A stretch of DNA of 9,428 nt from an uncultured Collinsella sp. (GTDB lineage Bacteria; Actinomycetota; Coriobacteriia; Coriobacteriales; Coriobacteriaceae): NCBI GenBank assembly GCA_900757705.1, contig CAAEOW010000023.1, positions 1 through 9,428 of the forward strand, read 5' to 3'. The notes beneath the pieces are model-generated. The model was given only the letters and a program-made list of their open reading frames with translations, had not been told where the DNA came from and did not search any database. Of this stretch, positions 1 through 6,561 are shown one piece after another; the first letter of the stretch is position 1, and the number at the start of each line of letters is the position of its first letter. The translations under genes and the position numbers were made by a program.

Positions 1-372
1 GCCACCGTCACACTGCGAACCGACAGTAAGCCATTGCGCGACTACGCCCTGGGGCAGTTTGCCGCGGCCGGCTACGACACGCTTTGGGTAAGCGACGACG
101 TCCGCCGCGACTATCCCGAGCATCCCGAGACCGAGTACGAATGCCGCACGCGCGAGATGGGTGCCGTCGTCTATGGCATTTGCGCCACACCCGGCGCGCA
201 GCCCAGCAATGAACAGCTCGCGGCGGGCCGCGCGCAGGAGCAAAGCCTTGCCTGCTACCTGCCCGAAAACCTCGATGAGCTCACCTATGTACCTCTGGGC
301 ATGGAAGAGGCCGTCGAGAACTTTAGAAACCGCGCCCGCAAAGGCAAAAAGCGCCTTCCGCAGGAGTCATAG
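1..372 (+). CDS. trmB: tRNA (guanine(46)-N7)-methyltransferase, C-terminal part (5' end outside window)
   Basis: The reading frame is open from base 1 and ends at TAG 370-372, so only the last 123 residues are visible. TrmB uses S-adenosylmethionine to methylate N7 of G46 in the tRNA variable loop, in the cytoplasm. The call rests on the conserved C-terminal signature of the family: a strand with TDS (visible residues 7-9), then RDYAL, a GYDTLW stretch, TEYE at 44-47, and the closing strand GAVVYGI near 54-60. Most TrmB proteins end about here. This one continues for roughly 60 more residues, closing with a basic RNRARKGKKR-like tail that could touch RNA (inference). The Rossmann-fold SAM-binding half lies upstream of the window. 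An internal TTG at 34 is not a credible start because the TrmB match begins before it. No clear terminator follows the stop. Confidence 0.8.
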   Translation, partial: ATVTLRTDSKPLRDYALGQFAAAGYDTLWVSDDVRRDYPEHPETEYECRTREMGAVVYGICATPGAQPSNEQLAAGRAQEQSLACYLPENLDELTYVPLGMEEAVENFRNRARKGKKRLPQES

Positions 373-681
373 GGGCTTTTGACAGTCACGTCGCCAGCGA
401 GCAAGCGCAAATAGGCACCGACGAACGACCCTCAAGCCTAAGTGAGTAGACTTTTTAGCAATAGCCAAGCACAACCCGCATAGGAACAAGTAAAACCGCA
501 GGTAAATCCCTTACGCAAAAGCCATGTGCTGGCGAAATCGCAAAAAGTCTACTCACTTAGCTCGCGGCCGCACCAAACGGCTGAGCAGGACGCCCATTTC
601 CTGCATTTTCTTTCGCGCTGGCACCCCGCGCCGCCGCTACGCCATAATAGTTGGCGGACAATCGCGAGAGAAAGCAAACAC
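373..681. other. 309-bp intergenic region between trmB and the helicase gene
   Basis: No protein-like reading frame is visible. The helicase frame can be extended back to a GTG at 526, but the added residues resemble no domain and run through the inverted repeat, so this is treated as non-coding. The region holds the 438-560 inverted repeat, an isolated TTGACA (379-384) without a matching -10, and just before the gene a cATAAT hexamer (643-648). That hexamer sits inside a small dyad, CGCCA (640-644) and TGGCG (652-656). It could be the -10 of the helicase promoter, but I see no good -35. A GAGAG at 666-670 is the nearest ribosome-binding-like element, 11 bases before the ATG at 682. Confidence 0.5.
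438..560. repeat. Perfect 19-bp inverted repeat with arms 85 bp apart
   Basis: The left arm 438-456 (ctaagtgagtagacttttt) is the exact reverse complement of the right arm 542-560 (aaaaagtctactcacttag). The arms are AT-rich against a GC-rich background. Each arm also carries its own short dyad, AAGT-N6-ACTT, so each could be a site for a dimeric protein. The 85 bases between the arms show no ORF or clear secondary structure. The flanks show no target-site duplication, so a miniature transposon is possible but not supported. The alternatives are a pair of operators that allow DNA looping, or a dispersed genomic repeat. The right arm ends about 120 bp before the helicase start. Confidence 0.7.
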
Positions 682-3363
682 ATGGCACAGACCACGACAG
701 ATATCGCCGCCAGCACCGTCTCCGGCGCCGGAGCCGCCAGTTCATTCTCGGGCGGCACGGGAACCGAAGCCGAATTCGGCTCACTCGGCGCGCTCTCCCC
801 CACCTGGTGGGAGCCCGAGGACGGCAGCGAGCCCGAACCATGGCTCACGCCCGATCAAGCCTTCGAACGCTTCTTTGAATGGACGAGCGACCGCGGCATC
901 GAGCTGTGGGATCACCAAGAAGAGGCCCTCATGGACCTGGCTGCCGGCGATCACGTCATTTTGGGCACACCGACCGGATCGGGCAAATCGCTCGTCGCGC
1001 TGGGCATGCTCTTTATGGGCATGGCGCAGGGCAAGCGCTGCTATTACACGGCCCCCATCAAGGCCTTGGTCAGCGAAAAGTTCTTCGACCTGGTACAGGT
1101 GCTCGGCCGCGATAACGTCGGTATGATCACCGGCGACACGCATATCAATACTAAAGCGCCCGTCATCTGCTGCACGGCAGAGATCCTTGCTAACGACGCA
1201 CTGCGCGAGGGCGAAGATGCCGATGTGGGCTGCGTCGCCATGGACGAGTTCCACTACTTTGCCGACCCCGATCGCGGCTGGGCCTGGCAGGTGCCGCTGC
1301 TCACCCTGCCCCACACGCAATTCATGCTCATGAGCGCCACGCTCGGCGATGTCACCGCGATCGCCGCCTCGCTCGAGGAACACACCGGCGCTACCTGCGA
1401 CTTGGTCGTCGATGCCCCACGCCCCGTGCCGCTGAGCTACGACTACGTGACGACCTCGCTTGAGGGCACCGTCGAGCTCGCAATGCGCCGCGGCGAGGCC
1501 CCGCTCTACATCGTGCACTTTAGCCAGGACGCCGCCCTTGCAACGGCGCAATCCCTCGCCAACTTTGGTATTGCCAGCAAGGAGCAGCGCGAGGCCATCA
1601 AGGAGGCGGCCAAGGGCACGAGCTTCTCGACGGCCTTTGGTAAGATTCTCAAGCGCTTGCTCGGATGCGGCGTCGGCGTGCACCACGCCGGCATGCTGCC
1701 GCGCTATCGCCTACTGGTCGAGCGCCTGGCGCAGCAGGGCCTGTTGCCCGTCATCTGCGGCACCGATACGCTCGGCGTCGGCATCAACGTACCCATCCAC
1801 ACCGTGGTACTCACCGCGCTCACCAAGTTCGACGGCTACAAGATGCGTCGTCTGCGCGCCCGCGAGTTTCATCAGATTGCCGGTCGCGCCGGCCGCTCGG
1901 GCTTCGATACCGAGGGCATGGTGATCGCCGAGGCACCCGAGCACGAGATCGAGAATGCCAAGCTTATGGCCAAGGCGGGCGACGATCCCAAAAAGCTCCG
2001 CAAGATTAAAAAGAAGAAGGCCCCCGAGGGCTTTGTCACCTGGAACAAGCAGACCTTTGAGCGCCTGTTCGAGACGCAGCCCGAGACGCTCAAGCCGCGC
2101 CTTCGCATCACACACTCCATGGTGATTAGCGTGGTCGAGCAGGGCGGTGACGCTCGCGCCCGCGTGCACGACCTCATCGAGACAAGCCTGCAGACCCCCG
2201 AAGAAAAGGCCAAGCTCGAGGTTCGCGCCGACGAAATCTTCGCCACGCTCATCGACTCCGGCGTCGTCGTGCGCACTGAGGTACCGCCCGCACCCGACGC
2301 TCCGGCTGATGCCGCGCCGGACATCGACTACGCGCTGACGGTCGACCTGCCCGAGGACTTTGCGCTCGACCAGCCGCTCTCACCGTTTTTGCTTGCCGCG
2401 CTGGAGCTGCTCGATCCCGAGAGCGAGACCTATACCATGGATCTGATCTCGATGGTCGAGGCAACGCTCGAGGATCCCAAGCAGGTATTGCGCGCACAGG
2501 AGCGCGCCGCGCGCGACCGCGCCATGGCCGAGATGAAGGCCGACGGCGTCGAATACGAGGAGCGCCTGGAGCGCATTCAGGACGTCACGTACGAAAAGCC
2601 GCTCGAGGACCTGCTCGATGCCGCCTTTGACAAGTACTGCCAGGAAGTGCCCTGGGCAAACGACTACCAGCTCTCCCCCAAGAGCGTCCTGCGCGATATG
2701 TTGGAAAGCGCGAGCGATTTTAAGGGCTACATTCAAAAGCTCGGCATCGCCCGCTCCGAGGGCATTTTGCTGCGCTACCTGGCAGAGGCTTACCGTTCTC
2801 TCGACCGCACCGTACCCATCGAGAAGCGCGACGAGCGCCTGCGCGACATTATCTCGTGGCTGGGCTTTGTGGTGCGCTCGGTCGACTCGAGCCTGGTGGA
2901 CGAGTGGGAGAACGCCGGCAACCCGGCAGCCCTCGATGCCGCGCCGCCACAGGGCATCGACGAGGTCGTGGCGGACCGCCGCGGCTGCACGCTGCTGGTG
3001 CGCAATGCGCTCTTCCGCCGCGTGACCCTTGCCGCCCGCGAGCACGTTCGCGACCTGGGCGAACTCGACGACGACTGGGGCATGAGCGAGATTCGCTGGC
3101 AAAAGGCGCTCGATGCCTACCATGAGCAGCACGAGGAAATCCTCACCGACGGAGATGCCCGCAGCGCCGCGATGTTCTCCATCGATGAGTCCGACGAGAA
3201 GACCGCGCACGTATGGCACGTGCACCAGATCTTTGCCGACGAGGATGGCGACCACGACTTTGGCATTATGGGCGATGTCGATCTAGACGCCACGCAAGAC
3301 GGTGGCGAGGTCATTTTCAAAAACTACCGTGCCGGCTTTATCGAGGACCTGCTCGAGGACTAG
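682..3363 (+). CDS. Ski2-like DExH-box helicase with DUF3516-type C-terminal region
   Basis: An ATP-dependent superfamily 2 helicase of 893 residues, expected to unwind or remodel RNA or DNA in the cytoplasm; the exact substrate is unknown. Motifs in order: a Q-motif-like DHQEEAL stretch before motif I; Walker A GTPTGSGKS (95-103); DEFH Walker B (188-191); SAT motif III (218-220); HHAG (334-337), typical of Ski2/Mtr4-like enzymes; GTDTLGVGIN near motif V; and QIAGRAGR motif VI (398-405). A lysine-rich segment (about 437-446) follows the helicase core. The remaining ~440 residues match in character the DUF3516 region found after such helicases in actinobacteria. The first ~40 residues are low-complexity Ala/Ser/Gly. 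The ATG at 682 is chosen over an in-frame GTG at 526 because the extension is not protein-like and crosses an inverted repeat. A strong terminator follows 20 bp downstream, so the gene is probably monocistronic. HelY of mycobacteria is a related Ski2-like helicase, but identity with it is not claimed. Confidence 0.88.
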   Translation: MAQTTTDIAASTVSGAGAASSFSGGTGTEAEFGSLGALSPTWWEPEDGSEPEPWLTPDQAFERFFEWTSDRGIELWDHQEEALMDLAAGDHVILGTPTGSGKSLVALGMLFMGMAQGKRCYYTAPIKALVSEKFFDLVQVLGRDNVGMITGDTHINTKAPVICCTAEILANDALREGEDADVGCVAMDEFHYFADPDRGWAWQVPLLTLPHTQFMLMSATLGDVTAIAASLEEHTGATCDLVVDAPRPVPLSYDYVTTSLEGTVELAMRRGEAPLYIVHFSQDAALATAQSLANFGIASKEQREAIKEAAKGTSFSTAFGKILKRLLGCGVGVHHAGMLPRYRLLVERLAQQGLLPVICGTDTLGVGINVPIHTVVLTALTKFDGYKMRRLRAREFHQIAGRAGRSGFDTEGMVIAEAPEHEIENAKLMAKAGDDPKKLRKIKKKKAPEGFVTWNKQTFERLFETQPETLKPRLRITHSMVISVVEQGGDARARVHDLIETSLQTPEEKAKLEVRADEIFATLIDSGVVVRTEVPPAPDAPADAAPDIDYALTVDLPEDFALDQPLSPFLLAALELLDPESETYTMDLISMVEATLEDPKQVLRAQERAARDRAMAEMKADGVEYEERLERIQDVTYEKPLEDLLDAAFDKYCQEVPWANDYQLSPKSVLRDMLESASDFKGYIQKLGIARSEGILLRYLAEAYRSLDRTVPIEKRDERLRDIISWLGFVVRSVDSSLVDEWENAGNPAALDAAPPQGIDEVVADRRGCTLLVRNALFRRVTLAAREHVRDLGELDDDWGMSEIRWQKALDAYHEQHEEILTDGDARSAAMFSIDESDEKTAHVWHVHQIFADEDGDHDFGIMGDVDLDATQDGGEVIFKNYRAGFIEDLLED

Positions 3364-3383
3364 CCGAACATACCGAAACGAAA

Positions 3384-3420
3384 CGGGGCCGTTGGCAATT
3401 TCGCCAGCGGCCCCGCTTTT
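3384..3420. terminator. Bidirectional rho-independent terminator
   Basis: A 13-bp stem (3384-3396 with 3403-3415, one G-U pair) closes a 6-base loop, AATTTC. On the plus strand it is followed by C-TTTT (3416-3420) and ends the helicase transcript. On the minus strand the same hairpin follows the stop of the DUF2130 gene and is trailed by TTTCGTTTCG. It lies between two convergent genes, so it most likely serves both. Confidence 0.9.
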
Positions 3421-3437
3421 GCACTATCCGCTATACC

Positions 3438-5195
3438 TTACTCGGCATCCTCGATCTCATACGAATCCGCCTCGGCTGGCTCATCGTTTGTCTCTGACGC
3501 AGTCCCGCGCGCCTCGTCAAACGCCGCCTTCATGGTCTTGTTGCCCCACGTGAGCTTGCGAATGGTAAGATCGTCGGCTTTCTTGTTGGCTAGGCGCAGG
3601 TTGTTCTCGGAGGACAGCAACGCCTCCTTGGTTTTCTGCAGATGGCTAATCGTCTTGTCGATCTCATCGATTGCTGTTTGGAACTTGCGACTCGCAATCT
3701 CGTAGTTGCGGCCGAAATCATTCTTGAACTTTTCCATCTTGGCTTCGAAGTTCGTAACGTCGATATTCTGCTGTTTGTACTCCGCTAGCTCCTGCTTATA
3801 GCGCAGCGAACCCATGGCGGCGTTGCGAAGAAGCGTAATCATGGGAATGAAAAACTGTGGGCGAATCACGTACATCTTCTCGTAGCGATAGCTCACGTCG
3901 ACTATCCCTGCGTTATAGAGCTCGCTCTCGGGCTCGAGTAGCGTGCAGAGCACCGCGTACTCACAGCCTTTTTGGCGGCGATCGTGGTCGAGTTTCTTAA
4001 AGAAGTCCTCGTTTTTATGCTTGGTCGTGGTCTCGTCGTTCTCGTTTTTCATCTCGAACATAATCGAAATGACCTCGTTGCCGCTCGCGTCGCACTCACG
4101 GAAAATGAAGTCTCCCTTGGTGCCCTCGGATGCATCGTTATCTTTCTCGAAGTACGCATTGGGAAACGCCGTCATGCGCAGACGGTTAAACTCGGTCTCG
4201 CAGTGCTGCTCGAGCGACTCGCCCACCATCTTGGTGGACAGGCGAACCTTCATGTCCTTAAGGCGTTCAATCTCTTCATCCTTGTAGCGAATCAGGTCAT
4301 CGCTCGCGCGCTTGGCCTGCGCAAGCTCGAGCTCGTGTGCCGCCTTGGCTTGCTCCTCGCGAGAATCGCGCACCGCCAGCTCGCTCGTCAGCTTGGCACG
4401 TGCCTCATCGCGCTCTCGCTCCGCCGCGGCGACCGCCTCTGACAGGTTCATTTTTGCCATCAGTTCCTGCTCGCGCAACTGGGCACGCAGACCCTCGGCC
4501 TCTTGCTCGGACTGTGCCTTTGCGGCAGAAAACTTCTCTTGCACCTTCACGCGATAGTCAGCAAGCGCGCGCTCGGCCTCGCTGCGAGCGGCATCGAGCT
4601 CACGCTGCGACTCGGCCGCAGCGGCGGCAAGCGCCATCTCCTGGGCCTTGTCCGCCGCGGCAAGTCTGGCCTGCAGCTCAGCAATCTGAGCATCACGTGC
4701 AGCTAAATCGTTTTGAGCGGCATTGCGCGTCGCCGACTCGACGAGCTTGGCTTCGTCATCTTTGCGCTCCAGCTGCGCACGCAAATTGTCGATCTCGCGC
4801 TGAAGCTCGGCATTCTCCTTTTGAGCATCGGCGCGGGCCTCAACCGCCGCGCGCCGACTTGCACTCTCGCGCTCTGCGGCAGCGCCTTCGAGCTTGGCGC
4901 GCAGCTCGGCAAGCTCAGCGTCGCGCTTGGCAACCTCTTGTGCCAGCTTCTGCTCCGCAGTGTTCTTCTGCTCGGCAAGCTGAGCGTTGCGCTGAGACTC
5001 TGCCTCTTGCAAGGCAGCCGTCGAACGCGAGCGCTCAAGCTCCAGCGCCTGCTCGCCCTCGCGCTGGACTGCCCTCACACGCTCATCCAGATCGCGCGAA
5101 AACTCGGCATTGCGCACTTGTTTGACGATATCCGCATAGCCGGACGCATCGACCTTAAAAACTTCGCCGCAATGCGGGCACTTAATCTCGTTCAT
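3438..5195 (-). CDS. DUF2130 coiled-coil protein with PD-(D/E)XK-like domain
   Basis: A 585-residue protein of the DUF2130 family; its molecular function is not established. It starts with MNEIKCPHCGEVF, a single CxxC knuckle (C6, C9) that suggests half a zinc ribbon. From about residue 25 to 320 it is a long Glu/Ala/Arg/Gln-rich coiled coil, consistent with a rod-like dimer or oligomer. The conserved domain follows at about 320-470. It includes GDFIF (D362) and, after a short loop, FEMKNE (E381, K383), giving D-x18-E-x-K, the spacing of a PD-(D/E)XK nuclease core (inference from pattern). A second helical segment (about 480-550) and an acidic tail close the protein. There are no membrane segments. 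The start is supported by GAGGAG five bases before the ATG. It is last in the minus-strand series, 138 bp after the phosphoesterase gene, and ends at a hairpin terminator. Confidence 0.85.
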   Translation of the reverse strand: MNEIKCPHCGEVFKVDASGYADIVKQVRNAEFSRDLDERVRAVQREGEQALELERSRSTAALQEAESQRNAQLAEQKNTAEQKLAQEVAKRDAELAELRAKLEGAAAERESASRRAAVEARADAQKENAELQREIDNLRAQLERKDDEAKLVESATRNAAQNDLAARDAQIAELQARLAAADKAQEMALAAAAAESQRELDAARSEAERALADYRVKVQEKFSAAKAQSEQEAEGLRAQLREQELMAKMNLSEAVAAAERERDEARAKLTSELAVRDSREEQAKAAHELELAQAKRASDDLIRYKDEEIERLKDMKVRLSTKMVGESLEQHCETEFNRLRMTAFPNAYFEKDNDASEGTKGDFIFRECDASGNEVISIMFEMKNENDETTTKHKNEDFFKKLDHDRRQKGCEYAVLCTLLEPESELYNAGIVDVSYRYEKMYVIRPQFFIPMITLLRNAAMGSLRYKQELAEYKQQNIDVTNFEAKMEKFKNDFGRNYEIASRKFQTAIDEIDKTISHLQKTKEALLSSENNLRLANKKADDLTIRKLTWGNKTMKAAFDEARGTASETNDEPAEADSYEIEDAE

Positions 5196-5290
5196 AGCAG
5201 CTCCTCGATGGACGCAAACTTCAACCGCCTACACTCTACCGCGCCGCGCGGACAAAATAGGCGCCGCTGCCAGAATGACTACGGCGCCAG

Positions 5291-5327
5291 AACCACCACA
5301 AAGGTGCCTGTCCCCTTCGTGGCGGTT
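5291..5327. repeat. Palindromic repeat with GGGACAGGCACC core
   Basis: Arms 5291-5304 and 5314-5327 pair over 14 positions with two mismatches around a 9-base loop. Read on the minus strand the arms contain CCACGAAGG and CCTTTGTGG, and the loop region carries GGGGACAGGCACC. Similar GGGGACAGGCACC palindromes occur as dispersed intergenic repeats in many bacteria (from memory, not checked here). It sits 7 bp after the stop of the phosphoesterase gene, so the RNA hairpin might also act as a 3' end or stabilising element, but there is no good U-tract. A second, smaller dyad, GGCGCCG/CGGCGCC, lies beside it at 5260-5266 and 5282-5288. Confidence 0.6.
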
Positions 5328-5333
5328 TGCGAG

Positions 5334-5879
5334 CTACAGTCCAAAGAAATTCAGGATCTGGTCTCGGCTTACGGGCTTGTAGTTGTTGGCGTCGAGGCCC
5401 ACATCGTAGCGGTAAATGGGGCGCTCGCGATCGCGGTTGCGAGCGTTGGTGCGGTCTCCTCTGCTGTGGATATGCCCGTGTAGCATGATGGCGCCACGCG
5501 CCTTACCATTCCAGCTGAGCATGGGGTAGTGGCTCATAACCAGACGATGGCCCTTGGCATAGCCGGGAGCAACCTCCAAGTAATCACGCACGTCTTCCCA
5601 GATTTGGGGCGCAGCTGGATCTTCCCAGTCGCTGTCATGGTTGCCACGGATGAGCGTCACGTTCTGGCATTCGATGCGCTCGCGCAGGCGCACCGCCTCC
5701 GCCAGGGGCAAACGATAGGTATAGTCTCCCAAGATATAGAGGCGGTCGTCCACAGCCACGCACTCATTGATGGCATCGATGACCTTGCGGTTCATCTCCT
5801 CGACCGAATCAAACGGCCGATCCATGTCGTGCAAGATATTCGTATCGCCCAGGTGCAGGTCGGCGGTAAACCACATCAT
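5334..5879 (-). CDS. Calcineurin-like metallophosphoesterase
   Basis: A 181-residue protein that is almost exactly one metallophosphoesterase domain, a dinuclear metal hydrolase of phosphomono- or diesters. All ligand motifs are present in order: DLH (D7, H9), GD (D52), GNHD (N80, H81), SHYP (H117) and HGHIH (H134-H138). It ends with the DVGLDANNYKPVS signature (159-171) seen in small stand-alone bacterial members (COG4186-like). There is no signal peptide, so it is cytoplasmic. The natural substrate cannot be told from sequence; nucleotide or nucleic-acid ends are possible. Two ATG codons are adjacent (5879 and 5876), with GAGGG eight bases upstream. The 66-bp gap before it contains a TATACT hexamer on the minus strand (plus 5925-5920) that could be a -10, but no fitting -35 was found, so it may have its own weak promoter or be read from upstream. 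Confidence 0.88.
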   Translation of the reverse strand: MMWFTADLHLGDTNILHDMDRPFDSVEEMNRKVIDAINECVAVDDRLYILGDYTYRLPLAEAVRLRERIECQNVTLIRGNHDSDWEDPAAPQIWEDVRDYLEVAPGYAKGHRLVMSHYPMLSWNGKARGAIMLHGHIHSRGDRTNARNRDRERPIYRYDVGLDANNYKPVSRDQILNFFGL

Positions 5880-5945
5880 CGTCTATGCCCTCATTTCGCA
5901 ACGTGTTCAACTCGTGCTAAGTATACAGACGTAGCGATGCGGCGG

Positions 5946-6125
5946 TTATCCAAAGAGCCCGCCGAACAGTCCGCGGCGGCGCTTGTCTTGCTTTTTCGAA
6001 GCGTCACTCTGAGTTTTCTTGTCATGCCGTTTCCTACGGTCCTGCTCCAACTCATCGTCATCGAGTAGCATATCCCACTCAAACGGATCATCTGTCAGAT
6101 CGAACAGGTCATCGTCATCAAACAT
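5946..6125 (-). CDS. Small acidic/basic hypothetical protein (59 aa)
   Basis: I do not recognise a family. The protein begins MFDDDDLFDLTDD, so its first half is very acidic with bulky hydrophobics. The second half is Lys/Arg-rich (RRKRHDKK, then KKQDKRRR), and it ends in GLFGGLFG. The charge split suggests a mostly disordered adaptor or nucleic-acid-associated peptide (inference). The start at 6125 is preferred because GGGGA lies five bases before it. An in-frame ATG at 6137 adds four residues (MGTA) but has no ribosome-binding-like sequence, although it lies only 6 bp after the HIRAN stop and could be reached by re-initiation. The tight spacing supports co-expression with the HIRAN gene. 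Confidence 0.55.
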   Translation of the reverse strand: MFDDDDLFDLTDDPFEWDMLLDDDELEQDRRKRHDKKTQSDASKKQDKRRRGLFGGLFG

Positions 6126-6143
6126 GGCAGTCCCCATTGCCGA

Positions 6144-6470
6144 CTAGCGAGCATCCACCACGTAGAGTCCAACGCGAACCTGATGCCACGGGCTGCGCTC
6201 GGGAGCAACCTGTTGCACGTGGGCCTCAAATACGTCCTCATGGCCGTAATACATCATCAAGGACAGCGGGCCGACCTCGTTTCCCGGAACATAGCCAAGT
6301 TTGGTCTTGCCATAGTAGATCGCAACCGCCTCGGGGTCATGGGGATTATCGCGCTCGGCACACAGCGTCAGTTTATCGCCCGCTTTAAGATCGCCTAGGA
6401 CCAAAGCGCCGTCGGCATATTGAAATCCTGCGATATGAAACGACAGAAGAACACGTGAAGGCTCGTACAT
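6144..6470 (-). CDS. Stand-alone HIRAN-domain protein
   Basis: A 108-residue protein consisting essentially of one HIRAN domain. Signature segments are FHIAGFQY (11-18), the ERDNPHDPEAVAIYY core (39-53) and KLGYVPGNE (57-65). HIRAN domains bind DNA, notably single-stranded 3' ends in the HLTF fork-remodelling enzyme, and often sit beside helicases or nucleases. Here the domain stands alone, so a role in recognising damaged or stalled DNA is a family-based inference. GAGGAG lies five bases before the ATG, a good start. The gene lies 91 bp after the aldehyde dehydrogenase stop. That gap has a TAGAAT hexamer overlapping the dehydrogenase stop but no convincing -35 and no terminator, so read-through from the dehydrogenase operon is possible. 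A separate short frame with its own ribosome binding site overlaps this start (see findings). Confidence 0.85.
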   Translation of the reverse strand: MYEPSRVLLSFHIAGFQYADGALVLGDLKAGDKLTLCAERDNPHDPEAVAIYYGKTKLGYVPGNEVGPLSLMMYYGHEDVFEAHVQQVAPERSPWHQVRVGLYVVDAR

Positions 6471-6561
6471 GGCAACTCCTCTAACGGCCGGATAAACCAG
6501 CGTTTGACCTTATCGAGAAGTCTACGGGCCCGTGCGGACATAAATTCATCCTTATCTGATT

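Noticed and set aside
379..384. Exact TTGACA, a possible -35 box after trmB
   Set aside because: No -10-like hexamer lies 16-18 bp downstream, so no promoter is claimed.
438..560. Miniature transposon with 19-bp terminal repeats
   Set aside because: No target-site duplication is visible at the edges and no second copy exists in the window; kept only as an unexplained inverted repeat.
526..681. Helicase start at an in-frame GTG, adding 52 residues
   Set aside because: The added sequence is not protein-like, passes through the right arm of the inverted repeat, and has no convincing ribosome binding site; ATG 682 gives a normal start.
781..1686. Long open frame (301 codons) on the minus strand inside the helicase gene
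   Set aside because: It lies wholly antisense to a gene with clear helicase motifs, and has no recognisable domain; typical of GC-rich coding shadows. The same holds for 1711-2169 and 2380-3255 on the minus strand.
4337..5125. 262-codon plus-strand frame across the DUF2130 gene
   Set aside because: Antisense to the repetitive coiled-coil coding region, Arg/Ala/Pro-rich without a domain; an artefact of codon bias. Frames at 3972-4442 and 4713-5483 are rejected likewise.
5891..6091. 66-codon minus-strand frame overlapping the small acidic protein
   Set aside because: It is an out-of-frame shadow; the other frame has strongly biased composition and a better-supported start and spacing.
6524..6533. 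Palindrome ACGGGCCCGT between the aldehyde dehydrogenase and HIRAN genes
   Set aside because: A 10-bp GC palindrome is expected by chance in such DNA; it has no loop or T-run and cannot serve as a terminator.
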